A stretch of DNA of 64,000 nt from NCBI RefSeq assembly GCF_008064635.1, contig NZ_VRYZ01000002.1, positions 124,001 to 188,000 of the forward strand, given 5' to 3'. The notes under the pieces are model-generated. The model did no database searches. It was not told the origin of the DNA and was given only the letters and a program-made list of their open reading frames with translations. The first letter of the stretch is position 1; each line of letters begins with the position of its first letter. The translations under genes and the position numbers were made by a program. Of the stretch, positions 51,539 to 61,962 are shown piece by piece. Origin of the DNA: Parahaliea aestuarii (lineage in GTDB: Bacteria; Pseudomonadota; Gammaproteobacteria; Pseudomonadales; Halieaceae).

Positions 51539-52842
51539 CAAGCGTGGCGGAGGTGCGGCTCTGGGGCCGCACCATCGGCGCCGTGTCGCTGGCCGAGGGT
51601 GAAACCGTTGCGTCCTTTGAATACGCGCCGGCGTTTGTCGGCAGCGGCATCGAAATCGCCCCCGTCACCATGCCCCTGTCGCGCCGCGTATTCCGCTTCC
51701 CCGACCTGGCCATGGAGACCTTCCGCGGCCTGCCGGGCCTGCTGGCGGACTCCCTGCCGGACAAGTTCGGCAACGCGCTGATCGATGCCTGGCTGGCAAG
51801 CCAGGGCCGGCGCGGCGACAGCTTCAACGCCGTGGAGCGCCTGTGCTACACCGGCAATCGCGGCATGGGCGCGCTGGAGTTTGCGCCCGCCACAGGCCCG
51901 GTACCGCGCCGGGCGGTGCAGGTCGAAGTCGACCGGCTGGTGGAACTGGCCTCCGACGTCCTCTCCCACCGCCACACCCTGCGGGGCTCGCTGGCGGATG
52001 CCGACAGAAGCGATGCGCTGCGCGACATTCTGCGCGTGGGTACCTCGGCGGGCGGCGCCCGCGCCAAGGCGGTCATCGCCTGGCACCCGCAGAGCAACGA
52101 GGTGCGCTCCGGGCAGGTGGCCGCCGGCGAAGGCTTCGAGTACTGGCTGCTGAAATTCGACGGGGTCAGCGGCAATCGCGACAAGGAACTGGAAGATCCC
52201 AAGGGCTACGGGCTTATCGAATACGCCTATTACCTGATGGCGCGGGACTGCGGTATCGACATGACGCCCTGCCGCCTGCTCGAGGAAAACGGCCGGCAGC
52301 ATTTCATGACCCGGCGCTTCGACCGGCTCGCGGGCGGCGAGAAACTGCACATGCAATCGCTCTGTGCCATCGCCCACTACGACTTCAACATGGCCGGTGC
52401 CTACAGCTACGAGCAGGCCCTGCTGGTGATGCGCCAGCTGGGCTTGCCAATGGCACAGATCGAGCAGCAGTTCCTGCGCATGGCCTTCAATATCGTTGCC
52501 CGCAACCAGGATGACCATGTAAAAAACATCGCCTTCCTGATGAACAAGGCGGGTGAATGGTCCCTTTCCCCCGCCTTCGACGTGACCTACAGTTTCAACC
52601 CCGCGGGCGCCTGGACCGCCACCCACCAGATGTCCATGAACGGGAAGCGCGAGCACTTCACCCTGGAGGACTTCCGGGCCTGCGCGAAGGCCGCGTCGAT
52701 GAAGCGCGGCCGCGCCACCGCCATTCTGGAACAGGTGCAGCAGACGGTGGCGCGCTGGCCCGATTACGCGGCAACCGCCGGCGTACCGGCCAGCGTAAGT
52801 AGTGCGATAGAGCAAACCCTGCTCACCCGGCCATTCCGCTAG
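51535..52842 (+). CDS. HipA-family serine/threonine kinase toxin
   Basis: A 435-residue protein of the HipA kinase fold, the size of E. coli HipA (440). N-subdomain: EVRLWGRTIGAVSLAEGETV; the glycine loop is GTSAGGARAKAVIAW; the catalytic part is FNIVARNQDDHVKNIAFL (Asn-x-Asp-Asp-His) with the metal Asp in LSPAFDVTYSFN. HipA toxins phosphorylate aminoacyl-tRNA synthetases and slow growth, giving persistence; the target here is unknown. Start GTG at 51535 overlaps the antitoxin stop. Confidence 0.92.
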   Translation: MTSVAEVRLWGRTIGAVSLAEGETVASFEYAPAFVGSGIEIAPVTMPLSRRVFRFPDLAMETFRGLPGLLADSLPDKFGNALIDAWLASQGRRGDSFNAVERLCYTGNRGMGALEFAPATGPVPRRAVQVEVDRLVELASDVLSHRHTLRGSLADADRSDALRDILRVGTSAGGARAKAVIAWHPQSNEVRSGQVAAGEGFEYWLLKFDGVSGNRDKELEDPKGYGLIEYAYYLMARDCGIDMTPCRLLEENGRQHFMTRRFDRLAGGEKLHMQSLCAIAHYDFNMAGAYSYEQALLVMRQLGLPMAQIEQQFLRMAFNIVARNQDDHVKNIAFLMNKAGEWSLSPAFDVTYSFNPAGAWTATHQMSMNGKREHFTLEDFRACAKAASMKRGRATAILEQVQQTVARWPDYAATAGVPASVSSAIEQTLLTRPFR

Positions 52843-52922
52843 ACGCTGCAGCGATCGCCCGGTGCAGTAAACTGACGCGGCGCACCCTCGCCCACAACAC
52901 ACCCAGACAAGACGTATCAGCC

Positions 52923-53168
52923 ATGACCGACATTACCCTCAGCGACGAGCAGAAATCCCGCCTGGTCGCCCGCCTCAAAACCTACTTCAACGACGAACTG
53001 GATCAGGACATTGGCGCCTTTGAAGCGGAGTTCCTGATCGACTTTATCGCCGCAGAAGTGGGGCCAGCCATTTACAATCAGGGTCTCGCCGACGCCCAGC
53101 AACTGTTCCGCGAAAAAACCGAGGAACTCGGCTACCAGATTCACGAGCTGGAAAAACCCCTGCCCTGA
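52923..53168 (+). CDS. DUF2164 family protein
   Basis: An 81-residue acidic helical protein. The pattern [20 protein letters not shown] then [21 protein letters not shown] is that of DUF2164, a family without known function. It has no signal or membrane part. It is 80 bp after hipA and 25 bp before the PhnA-like gene; its own promoter is likely, since the toxin operon would be shut most of the time. Confidence 0.87.
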   Translation: MTDITLSDEQKSRLVARLKTYFNDELDQDIGAFEAEFLIDFIAAEVGPAIYNQGLADAQQLFREKTEELGYQIHELEKPLP

Positions 53169-53193
53169 AGGCAGCCTGCAAAAGGACAACACC

Positions 53194-53535
53194 ATGAGCG
53201 AATCACCTCCCTGCCCCGCCTGCCAGGGCACCTACGCCTACCAGGACCGGGATCACTGGGTTTGCCCGGAGTGCGGCCACGAATGGTCCGGCGACGGCGG
53301 CGCGGAAGCCGCCGATGACGGACTGGTCGTACTGGATGCCAACGGCAATCCCCTGGCCGATGGCGATACCGTCACCGTCATCAAGGACCTGAAAGTGAAA
53401 GGCTCTTCTGCCGTGGTCAAGGTGGGCACCAAGGTAAAAAATGTGCGCCTGGTCGAGGGCGACCACAACCTGGACTGCAAGATAGACGGCATCGGCGCCA
53501 TGAAGCTGAAATCGGAGTTTGTAAAGAAGGCCTGA
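53194..53535 (+). CDS. yjdM: PhnA/YjdM zinc-ribbon protein
   Basis: A 113-residue protein of the PhnA (YjdM) family: zinc ribbon [20 protein letters not shown] then PECGHEW, and a small beta domain [20 protein letters not shown] with [15 protein letters not shown]. Despite the old name it is not part of C-P lyase; no phosphonate genes are here. An AAAGGA precedes the ATG. Confidence 0.95.
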   Translation: MSESPPCPACQGTYAYQDRDHWVCPECGHEWSGDGGAEAADDGLVVLDANGNPLADGDTVTVIKDLKVKGSSAVVKVGTKVKNVRLVEGDHNLDCKIDGIGAMKLKSEFVKKA

Positions 53536-53571
53536 GGCCGCAATGCCGCCAGCCTCTGGAGTTATCGAACT

Positions 53572-54618
53572 GTGACAAAACCGCACTTACCGAACATCAC
53601 CGGCACTGAACTGCCCGTCATTCAGGCGCCGATGGCCGGCGTACAGGACAGCGCCCTGGCTATCGCGGTATCGCAGGCGGGAGGCCTCGGCTCCCTGCCC
53701 TGCGCCATGCTGAACGCGCAGACCCTGCGGGCGGAGCTTGCCCGGATTCGTTCGCAGACCGACCGGCCTTTCAACGTGAACTGCTTCTGTCACAGTACAC
53801 CACCCCCCAACGAGGCGCGTGAGGCCGCGTGGCGAGCGCTCCTATCCCCCTATTTCGAGGCCTTCGGTATCGACCCCGGTACTATTGTCAGCGGGGCGGG
53901 GCGCGCGCCCTTCAGCGCCGACACCGCGGCGATAATGGAGGAGTTCCGGCCGCCCGTGGTGAGTTTCCACTTCGGCCTGCCGCAGCCGGCATTACTGGAG
54001 AAGGTGAAAAGCTGGGGCGCCACCGTCATTTCCTCGGCAACCACCGTTGAAGAGGCCCTGTGGCTGGAGGCCCACGGCGCGGACGGGATTATCGCCCAGG
54101 GGCTGGAAGCAGGAGGCCACCGCGGGCATTTTCTGGCAGCGGATATCCAGCAACAGATGGGAACCTTTGCCCTGCTGCCGCAAGTTGTCGCCGCGGTTCG
54201 CGTACCGGTCATCGCCGCTGGCGGTATTGTCGACCGCCAGGGCGTCGTCGCGGCGCTGGCACTGGGGGCTTCGGCGGTGCAGGTGGGCACCGCCTACCTG
54301 CTCTGTCCCGAGGCCACCACCAGCGCAGTCCATCGCGCGATACTGCGCAGTGACGCAGCCCGTCACACGGCCCTGACCAACCTGTTCTCCGGCGGTATCG
54401 CCCGCGGCATTGTCAATCGCCTGATGCGCGAGCTGGGCCCGCTGAATCCGGCCGCGCCGGACTTCCCCCGCGCCAGCGGTGCCCTGGCGCCCTTGCGCGC
54501 GGCGGCCGAGGCGCAACACAGCGGCGACTTTTCGCCCCTGTGGGCGGGCCAGAATACCAGCGCCTGCAGGGCAATCGCGGCGGCAGCATTGACACGGGAA
54601 CTGGGCGGCGCCGATTAA
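53572..54618 (+). CDS. Nitronate monooxygenase (2-nitropropane dioxygenase family)
   Basis: A 348-residue FMN enzyme with a TIM barrel. Motifs: VIQAPMAGVQDSALAIAVSQ, AGGLGSLPCAML, FNVNCFCH, the phosphate loop AAGGIVDRQGVVAALALGAS and the catalytic-His loop GLEAGGHRGHF. These enzymes oxidise propionate-3-nitronate and similar nitronates. Start is GTG at 53572, 36 bp after the PhnA-like gene. Length is normal for the family. Confidence 0.93.
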   Translation: MTKPHLPNITGTELPVIQAPMAGVQDSALAIAVSQAGGLGSLPCAMLNAQTLRAELARIRSQTDRPFNVNCFCHSTPPPNEAREAAWRALLSPYFEAFGIDPGTIVSGAGRAPFSADTAAIMEEFRPPVVSFHFGLPQPALLEKVKSWGATVISSATTVEEALWLEAHGADGIIAQGLEAGGHRGHFLAADIQQQMGTFALLPQVVAAVRVPVIAAGGIVDRQGVVAALALGASAVQVGTAYLLCPEATTSAVHRAILRSDAARHTALTNLFSGGIARGIVNRLMRELGPLNPAAPDFPRASGALAPLRAAAEAQHSGDFSPLWAGQNTSACRAIAAAALTRELGGAD

Positions 54619-54732
54619 ACCGCCACCAGGACCGTATCCAGCCACTCCCCGAAGTGATCCGTTTTGCGCGATACTGCGTAAGCAGACGGCTACAATAAAT
54701 CAAAGCCCCCAACTCCGGCGACAAGGATTCCC

Positions 54733-55305
54733 ATGACTTTGCAACGACCCAGACTTTCTCGCGCCAGCGTCCTGCTCACCGCCACCCTGCTCACCAGCGG
54801 CAGCGTCGCGGAGGACGCCGTCACCGCAGACACCTTCAGCTGCATCCGGGACATGACGCCGGTGCGCGGCTTTTTCGTGGACAATATCAAGGGCGATCTC
54901 GAGGCGACACTGGCGGCCGCCAACGCCGCCGAGGGCAAACCCTACCCCGCCGGCTCAGTGGTACAACTGGTGCCGACCGAGGTCATGGTGAAGCGCGAGG
55001 CCGGTTTCAGCCCCGTCACCAACGACTGGGAATTTATCGAGCTGGACGTGTCGGCAGAGGGGTCAAGCATTCGCGCCCGCGGCTTTGCCGATGTGGTGAA
55101 CCGCTTCGGCGGCAACTGCCTGGCCTGCCACGTCAAGGCAGAGCCGCAGTGGGACATGATCTGCGAACAGAACCACGGCTGCGACCCGATTCCGCTGACG
55201 CCGGTGATGATCAAGGCGATCCAGAAGACCGACCCGCGCTGCGAGCCGACACCCCTGAGTGACGAGGAAAAAGCGGCGTTGCAGGCGCTTTCGGCTTTGC
55301 GTTAG
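54733..55305 (+). CDS. Exported protein with a c-type haem motif
   Basis: A 190-residue protein. A signal sequence (RASVLLTATLLTSGSVAEDA) leads to a domain with GGNCLACHVKAEPQWDMICE. The CxxCH is a covalent haem site, so this is a small periplasmic cytochrome; further Cys follow (EQNHGCDPIPL, PRCEPTP). It resembles cytochrome P460-type proteins in the region around the haem, but I would not name it. It is monocistronic, convergent with deaD. Confidence 0.7.
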   Translation: MTLQRPRLSRASVLLTATLLTSGSVAEDAVTADTFSCIRDMTPVRGFFVDNIKGDLEATLAAANAAEGKPYPAGSVVQLVPTEVMVKREAGFSPVTNDWEFIELDVSAEGSSIRARGFADVVNRFGGNCLACHVKAEPQWDMICEQNHGCDPIPLTPVMIKAIQKTDPRCEPTPLSDEEKAALQALSALR

Positions 55306-55323
55306 ATCCTGGCGTTAGAATCC

Positions 55324-55353
55324 GCCTGCCCGGCGCCTCGGCGCCGAACAGGC
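55324..55353. terminator. Hairpin between convergent genes, possible bidirectional terminator
   Basis: GCCTG (55324-55328) and CAGGC (55349-55353) enclose an inner stem CGGCGCC-TC-GGCGCCG (55331-55346). The structure is very stable but has no T tract on either side, so termination is only probable. It fills the gap between the haem-protein gene and deaD. Confidence 0.45.
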
Positions 55354-55361
55354 AGCAGTGA

Positions 55362-57173
55362 CTACTTCTTGGCGGGACGCTCGCGGGGTTTGCTTTTGGG
55401 CTTGCCCTTGCCAGCGGGACGTGGGCCGCTGCCGTCCAGGCGACTGATCTGCAGTCGCTGGCCACTCACCCACACTTTTTTCAGATGCTGGAACAGTTCC
55501 TTTGGCATGCCCTCCGGCAGGTCGACGGTGCTGTGATCATCGTAGATAGCGATTTGGCCGATGTACTGGCTGTCGATTTCCGCTTCGTTGGCGATGGCGC
55601 CAACGATATTGCCCGGCTTCACGCCGTGGTTGTGGCCGACTTCGATCCGGAAACGCTCCAGTCCGACATCGGGGCTGCCGCGCTCGGTCGGCGCCTTTTT
55701 CCGCTCGCGCGGCTTGTCGTCGGCATCCCGTTCCCGGGTGCGCCGGGGCCGGTCTGCGAACGCTGCATCCCGCTCCGCGCGCGCGGGCCTGTCAGATCTC
55801 TCGGATCTCGCGGGTCTGTCTGACCACTCAGCCTTTTCAGCTTTATCGGCCTTGCCGGCCGATGCCGCCTTCTCGCCCTGTACCAGCAGCGCCAGTGCCG
55901 CGGCGATGTCGATCACCGGCACGCCGTGTTCCTGCTGATAAAGGCTCACCTGCTCGCGCATGGCTTCGATGTCACGACTGGCGAGCACCTCGGTAATGCG
56001 GGCGCGGAAACGCTCGGCGCGTTTGTCAGCGACCTGCTCGACACTCGGCAGCTCCATCTTGTCGATGGTCTTGCCGGTGGCGCGCTCGATGGCCTTCAGC
56101 AGGCGCCGTTCGCGGTTGGCCGCGAACAGGATGGCTTCGCCGGTGCGGCCGGCGCGACCGGTGCGCCCGATGCGATGCACGTAGGCTTCCACATCGTAGG
56201 GAATGTCGTAGTTGATGACGTGGCTGATGCGCTCCACATCGAGGCCGCGGGCGGCCACGTCGGTCGCCACCAGGATATCCAGTTGGCCGCTCTTCAGCTG
56301 TTCAACGGTTTTCTCCCGCTGTTTCTGCGCCACGTCACCGTTGAGGGCGGCGGCCACATAGCCGCGGGCGGCCAGTTTGTCGGCCAGCTCCGTGGTCGCA
56401 ATACGGGTGCGCACGAAGATGATCACGCCGTCGGTATTCTCGGTTTCCAGGATCCGGGTCAGGGCGTCCAGCTTGTGCACGCCCGCCATCATCCACACCC
56501 GCTGGCGGATATTGTCGTTGGTCACCGACTGCATCTCGATGGTGACCTCGGTCGGCTCCTTCAGGTGCGAGCGCGCGATGCGGCGGATGGCATCGGGCAT
56601 GGTGGCGGAGAACAGGGCAATCTGGCGCTCCGGCGGCGTCTGGGTCAGGACCCACTCAACGTCGTCGATAAAACCCATGCGCAGCATTTCGTCGGCTTCG
56701 TCCAGCACCAGCAGCTTCAGCTTATCTAGCTTCAGCGAGCCGCGACGCATGTGGTCCATCACCCGCCCGGGCGTGCCCACAATCACATGCACGCCGCGCT
56801 GCAACTGGCGCAGCTGGCCGCGGTAGTCGGAGCCGCCGTACAGCGGCAGAATGCGGAAACCCGGCAGGTAGTGCGCATATTTCTGGAAAGCTTCGGCAAC
56901 CTGGATGGCCAGTTCCCGCGTCGGCGCCAGCACCAGCACCTGGGGTTCGCTCTGGTTCATATCCAGCTGCGCCAGCGCCGGCAGCGCGAAGGCCGCGGTT
57001 TTGCCGGTGCCGGTCTGCGCCTGGCCCACAAGGTCGACACCACTCAGCAGTACGGGAATGGTGCGGGCCTGGATGGCGGAAGGGGTTTCATAGCCAACAT
57101 CCCGCAACCCCTGTTGCAGGGTTTCGGGTAGGGCGAGGTCTGCGAAGCTGGTCGCATGGGGAGAGGTGGACAT
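55362..57173 (-). CDS. deaD: DEAD-box RNA helicase DeaD/CsdA
   Basis: A 603-residue ATP-dependent RNA helicase for ribosome assembly and mRNA turnover, induced by cold. All helicase motifs are visible: Q-motif region [14 protein letters not shown], Walker [28 protein letters not shown] as [12 protein letters not shown] and [10 protein letters not shown]. The C terminus has the CsdA RNA-binding domain ([21 protein letters not shown]) after an Arg/Asp/Ala-rich linker. The ATG at 57173 is the start that fits homologues. About 180 bp of leader separates it from the next gene upstream. Confidence 0.96.
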   Translation of the reverse strand: MSTSPHATSFADLALPETLQQGLRDVGYETPSAIQARTIPVLLSGVDLVGQAQTGTGKTAAFALPALAQLDMNQSEPQVLVLAPTRELAIQVAEAFQKYAHYLPGFRILPLYGGSDYRGQLRQLQRGVHVIVGTPGRVMDHMRRGSLKLDKLKLLVLDEADEMLRMGFIDDVEWVLTQTPPERQIALFSATMPDAIRRIARSHLKEPTEVTIEMQSVTNDNIRQRVWMMAGVHKLDALTRILETENTDGVIIFVRTRIATTELADKLAARGYVAAALNGDVAQKQREKTVEQLKSGQLDILVATDVAARGLDVERISHVINYDIPYDVEAYVHRIGRTGRAGRTGEAILFAANRERRLLKAIERATGKTIDKMELPSVEQVADKRAERFRARITEVLASRDIEAMREQVSLYQQEHGVPVIDIAAALALLVQGEKAASAGKADKAEKAEWSDRPARSERSDRPARAERDAAFADRPRRTRERDADDKPRERKKAPTERGSPDVGLERFRIEVGHNHGVKPGNIVGAIANEAEIDSQYIGQIAIYDDHSTVDLPEGMPKELFQHLKKVWVSGQRLQISRLDGSGPRPAGKGKPKSKPRERPAKK

Positions 57174-57352
57174 GGGTTGAGCCTGGGAGTCGTTGGTGGT
57201 GCCGGAGGGCGGCTGTGAAGTATACAGGGGCCGGGCCGCGCTGTAATCCGTAATACTACCCCTGGCAGCCACAATACCGGCGCTCGCCCTCCCCCATCAC
57301 ACTGGCTGGGTACGTCCTGCCCCTGACCGTTGCCCCGGTGGGGAAATTGGCC

Positions 57353-58369
<1,017 letters not shown>

Positions 58370-58573
58370 GACGTCGCGCTCCTGTGTGAATGACCCGGGA
58401 ACCAGTATGAAGTGCGCAGGCGGATACCGGTTAGGCCGATCATCCGGGATATTTGCCTATTTCTGCAGAGGCGCCGGGCCGTTGTGGCAGCCACTCAGTC
58501 ATTCGCCTATTTTTACGGACGCGCCGCGCGCGGTAGACTTTCCTCACCCAGTTGGATTCAGAAGGTTGCCGTC

Positions 58574-59107
58574 ATGCCGCATATGCTCACCGGACTGCTG
58601 TTACTGATCGCTCTCGCCCAGGGCGGAATTGCGCAGGCGGCGGAGCACGCCGCCACACCAGATGCGGCGCTGACTGTGTTCCTGGTGCGCCACGGCGAGA
58701 AAACCGACGACAGCGACAACCCGCCCCTGTCCGCCGCCGGCCAGGGGCGCGCCCGCCTGCTGGCGCAGATGTTGCGCAGCGCCGGTATTCAGCAGGTGCA
58801 CAGCTCGGATTTTCTCCGCACCCACAATACCGCGGCTCCCACCGCCATCATGCTGGGTCAGACGATTGAGACTTACGATGTCGACGATCTGCCGGCGCTG
58901 GCCCGGCAGTTGCAGCAGAGCGGCGGCCGCCACCTGGTGGTCGGCCATAGCGACACCACCCCGGAGCTGGTGGACCTGCTGGGCGGCACAGCGGGGCAGC
59001 CCATCGACGAGGCCGGCGAATACGACCGGCTGTACATCGTTACAGTCAACCATGAAGGCGCGGCAGTCACCACCCTGTTGCGCTACGGCGAGCCCTTCCT
59101 GCCGTGA
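58574..59107 (+). CDS. Exported histidine phosphatase superfamily protein
   Basis: A 177-residue protein. A signal sequence (MLTGLLLLIALAQGGIAQA) is followed by a phosphoglycerate-mutase-like domain: VFLVRHGEKTDD (catalytic RHG), SSDFLRTHNTAAPT (second Arg) and HLVVGHSDTTPELV (second His). It resembles SixA-type short phosphatases but is exported, so probably a periplasmic phosphatase. The ATG at 58574 gives the signal peptide directly at the N terminus; a longer start upstream is less likely. Confidence 0.85.
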   Translation: MPHMLTGLLLLIALAQGGIAQAAEHAATPDAALTVFLVRHGEKTDDSDNPPLSAAGQGRARLLAQMLRSAGIQQVHSSDFLRTHNTAAPTAIMLGQTIETYDVDDLPALARQLQQSGGRHLVVGHSDTTPELVDLLGGTAGQPIDEAGEYDRLYIVTVNHEGAAVTTLLRYGEPFLP

Positions 59108-59197
59108 GCGCAGCCAGCGCCGGCGATTGCCGGCGTTCCCGCAATAGTGCCAGGCCCCTTAGCGCTTTTCGCGCAGGGGTGGCAAAATCCGCGCCCT

Positions 59198-60097
59198 ATG
59201 ACTGACCTCGCCATCAACCTCGACCTGCTGCCGCGCATCGTCGGGATTCTCGCTCCCATCGTCGCGATCGTGCTGGTGGGCTACTTCTATGGCCTGCGCC
59301 ACAATCCCGAGATGGCGGTGGCCAACCGCATCAACATGGATATCTTTGTGCCGGCGCTGATTCTGGGAGCCATGGCCAGCAAGAACTTCGAGCCGGAGCG
59401 CTACATTGGCCTGGCCAGCGGCGCCGCCATCCTGCTGATCATCTGCGGCCTTGTCGCGCGGCCGGTGGCGCGCTGGATGGCAATGGACTGGCGCACTTTC
59501 GTGCCACCGATGATGTTCAACAACTCGGCCAATATCGGCATTCCACTGGCGGTGCTCACCTGGGGCGAAAGCGCTCTTCCCGCGGCAGTGATTCTGTACA
59601 CCGTGTCCAACGTCATGCACTTCTCCATCGGTGTGCACATGCTGGACCAGAACGCACGCCTGCTGACCCTGTGGCGCAACCCGACCCTGATCGCCGTCGC
59701 CATTGGGCTGACCATTGCGACACTGCAGATTCCGGTGTGGGAGCCGGTGGTGACGTCCCTGCAACTGCTGGGCAATGTCGCCGTACCGCTGCTGCTGTTC
59801 TCCCTCGGTGTGCGCATGCAACATGTGCGCTTCAACGATCTCGGGGCGCCCCTGATCGGTGCTTTTCTGCGCCCCCTGCTGGGCATGGCGCTGGCCGGCG
59901 CGCTGGCCCTGCTGCTGGGCCTGAACGCACGCGATACGGCCATGCTGCTGGTGTTCGGCGCCCTGCCGCCGGCGGTCATGAACTTCCTTTTCGCCGAGCG
60001 CTACCAGCGCGCCCCGGAGCAGGTGGCGGCCATCGTGTTGATCGGCAACCTGGCGGCGCTGGTCATGCTGCCGCTGGCGCTGATGCTGGCCCTGTAG
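59198..60097 (+). CDS. AEC family transporter (auxin efflux carrier type)
   Basis: A 299-residue membrane protein with about ten helices. It begins LPRIVGILAPIVAIVLVGYF and has the family marks MFNNSANIGIPLAVLTWGE and LGVRMQHVRFND; the second half repeats the first with FGALPPAVMNFLFAERY. Bacterial members export organic acids or act on malate-like compounds; substrate unknown. Its stop is two bases before the di-haem peroxidase gene, so the two may be cotranscribed. Confidence 0.88.
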   Translation: MTDLAINLDLLPRIVGILAPIVAIVLVGYFYGLRHNPEMAVANRINMDIFVPALILGAMASKNFEPERYIGLASGAAILLIICGLVARPVARWMAMDWRTFVPPMMFNNSANIGIPLAVLTWGESALPAAVILYTVSNVMHFSIGVHMLDQNARLLTLWRNPTLIAVAIGLTIATLQIPVWEPVVTSLQLLGNVAVPLLLFSLGVRMQHVRFNDLGAPLIGAFLRPLLGMALAGALALLLGLNARDTAMLLVFGALPPAVMNFLFAERYQRAPEQVAAIVLIGNLAALVMLPLALMLAL

Positions 60098-60099
60098 CG

Positions 60100-60885
60100 A
60101 TGCTTTCAGCCTTGCTACGCGCCGGTCTCGCCCTGTGGCTGGGCAGTGCTCTGTGTACGCACGCCGATCCCTCCTTCGATGACCTGAAAGCACAGTTCCA
60201 GCGCCCCGCCACCGTCCCCCACCCCGAGAACAACCCTTATTCGCAAGCCAAGTTCGCGCTGGGACAGCGCCTGTTCTTCGACCCGCGCCTGTCCCGCGAC
60301 AACGACATCAGTTGCGCCACCTGCCATATCGCCAGCAAAGGCTGGGAAGACGGGCGACCGCGCGCGGTAGGCAGCGATAGCCTGGTACACGAGCGCCACA
60401 GCCCGACGCTGGAAAACCTCGCCTGGTCCAGCGCCCTGCTGTGGGACGGCCGCGCGCCCACGCTGGAATCCCAGGTCTGGTTTCCCCTGACCGCACACGA
60501 CGAGATGGCCCAGGATGTGCGCCAACTGCAGGAAGAGTTGGGCGCCGATGAGAACTACGTAGCGAGCTTCGCAGCGGCCTATCCCGGCAAGGGCATCAGC
60601 CTGATCACCCTGTCTGCCGCGGTCGCGACTTTCCAGCGGGAAATCGTCAGCCCGATGGCGCCCTTCGACCGCTGGGTAGACGGAGAGGAGCAGGCCATCA
60701 ATACGCAGGCGAAGCAGGGATTTGCCCTGTTTACCGGCAAGGCCGGGTGCTCTGCCTGCCACAGTGGCTGGCGCTTCACCGACGATGCCTTCCACGATAC
60801 CGGCCTGCCTGCCGGCGAAGATAGCGGGCGATATCGCTTCAGCCGCGATGGCGGCTCCGCCCTGCCCCCTGCCCGACCCGATTGA
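60100..60885 (+). CDS. Di-haem cytochrome c peroxidase-like protein, C-terminally truncated
   Basis: A 261-residue exported protein (signal LLRAGLALWLGSALCTHA) with two c-haem motifs: CATCH (DNDISCATCHIASKGWEDG) and CSACH (GKAGCSACHSGWRFTDDAFH). These are the electron-transfer and peroxidatic domains of the CcpA/MauG family. Normal members have 320-350 residues and end with a segment near FKTPTLRNV and a PYMHDG motif; here the frame ends just after DDAFHDTGLP with an odd Pro-rich tail. The lost C terminus suggests a damaged gene. Confidence 0.82.
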   Translation: MLSALLRAGLALWLGSALCTHADPSFDDLKAQFQRPATVPHPENNPYSQAKFALGQRLFFDPRLSRDNDISCATCHIASKGWEDGRPRAVGSDSLVHERHSPTLENLAWSSALLWDGRAPTLESQVWFPLTAHDEMAQDVRQLQEELGADENYVASFAAAYPGKGISLITLSAAVATFQREIVSPMAPFDRWVDGEEQAINTQAKQGFALFTGKAGCSACHSGWRFTDDAFHDTGLPAGEDSGRYRFSRDGGSALPPARPD

Positions 60886-60927
60886 ACCGGCGCCGCCAGG
60901 CTCCGTATCGGATCCTACGCGCCCACG

Positions 60928-61833
60928 CTATACCAGCTGATCCCAGTAAGGTGGATCGCCAAAATAGCCCTGCAGGAAATCCACGAAGTGGCGCACCTTG
61001 GCCGGCAGCAACTGCCGATGCACATACACGGCGTAGAGCCCCAGTTCCTGCAACGCCAGGTCCGGTAGCAACACCTGCAGCCGGCCCTCGGCGATGGCTG
61101 GCCCGGCGATAAAGGTGGGCTGCAGGGCGATTCCGGCACCGGCCAGCGCGGCCCCGGTCAGGACATCGCCGTTGTTGCAGGTAAAGCCGCCCTCGCCGTC
61201 GGCGCTACCGCGCATCCAGGCGCGCAACTGCGGGCTGGCCACCGACTCCATATAGCTGTAGCGCAAATAGCGATGCCCCTGCAATTCATCCACGCTGCGG
61301 GGCACGCCGTGCCGCGCCAGGTAGGCCGGCGCAGCACACAGCACCATGCGCACCGGCACGATGCGCCGCGCCACCAGCGAGGAATTCTTTAGCTGACCGA
61401 TTCGCAGGGCGACATCGAAGCCCTCCTCCACCAGGTCGGTTTTGCGGTCGTTGAGCTGCAGGTCGATCTCCACCGCGGGGTGACGTTGCTGGAAATCACA
61501 GAGCAGCGGCGCCAGGTGCCGGGCCGCAAATGACACCGGCGCAGTGATCCGCAACTTGCCTTCCACTCTGTCCTCACGCTCGACAAAGCCGCGCTCCAGC
61601 GCCTCGACTCCCGCCAGCAGGTGCTGCATGCGGGGCAGGCTGCGGCTACCTTCCTCGGTCAGGTGCAAGCGCCGGGTACTGCGGTTCAGCAGGCGCACAC
61701 CGAGGTGCTCTTCCAGCCAGGACACGTACTTGCTGACGAGTTGCGGAGAGGTTTCCAGACGTTCCGCTGCTCGGGTGAAGCTGCCCTCGCTAACCACCGC
61801 GGCGAAGGCGCGCATGGCATTGAATCGGTCCAT
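60928..61833 (-). CDS. LysR family transcriptional regulator
   Basis: A 301-residue regulator. The N-terminal helix-turn-helix (FAAVVSEGSFTRAAERLETS, then PQLVSKYVSWLEEHLGVRLL) is followed by the substrate-binding fold (LRITAPVSFAARHLAPLL ... DVALRIGQLKNSSLVARRI). It is closest to the family that includes YafC/DsdC-like repressors with RRIVPVRMVLCA. The ATG at 61833 was preferred over one 21 bases earlier. It is divergent from DoxX; the shared region holds GTTGATA repeats. Confidence 0.93.
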   Translation of the reverse strand: MDRFNAMRAFAAVVSEGSFTRAAERLETSPQLVSKYVSWLEEHLGVRLLNRSTRRLHLTEEGSRSLPRMQHLLAGVEALERGFVEREDRVEGKLRITAPVSFAARHLAPLLCDFQQRHPAVEIDLQLNDRKTDLVEEGFDVALRIGQLKNSSLVARRIVPVRMVLCAAPAYLARHGVPRSVDELQGHRYLRYSYMESVASPQLRAWMRGSADGEGGFTCNNGDVLTGAALAGAGIALQPTFIAGPAIAEGRLQVLLPDLALQELGLYAVYVHRQLLPAKVRHFVDFLQGYFGDPPYWDQLV

Positions 61834-61845
61834 CAATGCACCATT

Positions 61846-61923
61846 TATCAACATTATGTTGATAGTAGTTCAACAACAACCTTATTACTAAGTAAAAACG
61901 TTGATAGTACATTGCTTGTCAAC
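61846..61923. promoter_or_regulatory. LysR-type binding region between divergent genes
   Basis: TATCAAC-N5-GTTGATA (61846-61864) is a 7 bp inverted repeat of the T-N11-A class. The half GTTGATA recurs at 61900-61906 and its complement TCAAC at 61919-61923. The region is AT-rich and spans the space between the LysR start and the DoxX gene, so it is likely the regulator's target. Confidence 0.6.
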
Positions 61924-61962
61924 GGGCTATCACAGTGCCCACCATCACCCGAGGACACGATC

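Noticed and set aside
53194-53535. PhnA-like protein as part of a phosphonate pathway
   Set aside because: The name is historical; no C-P lyase or phosphonatase genes are present, although the aldehyde dehydrogenase at 20982 could in principle act on phosphonoacetaldehyde.
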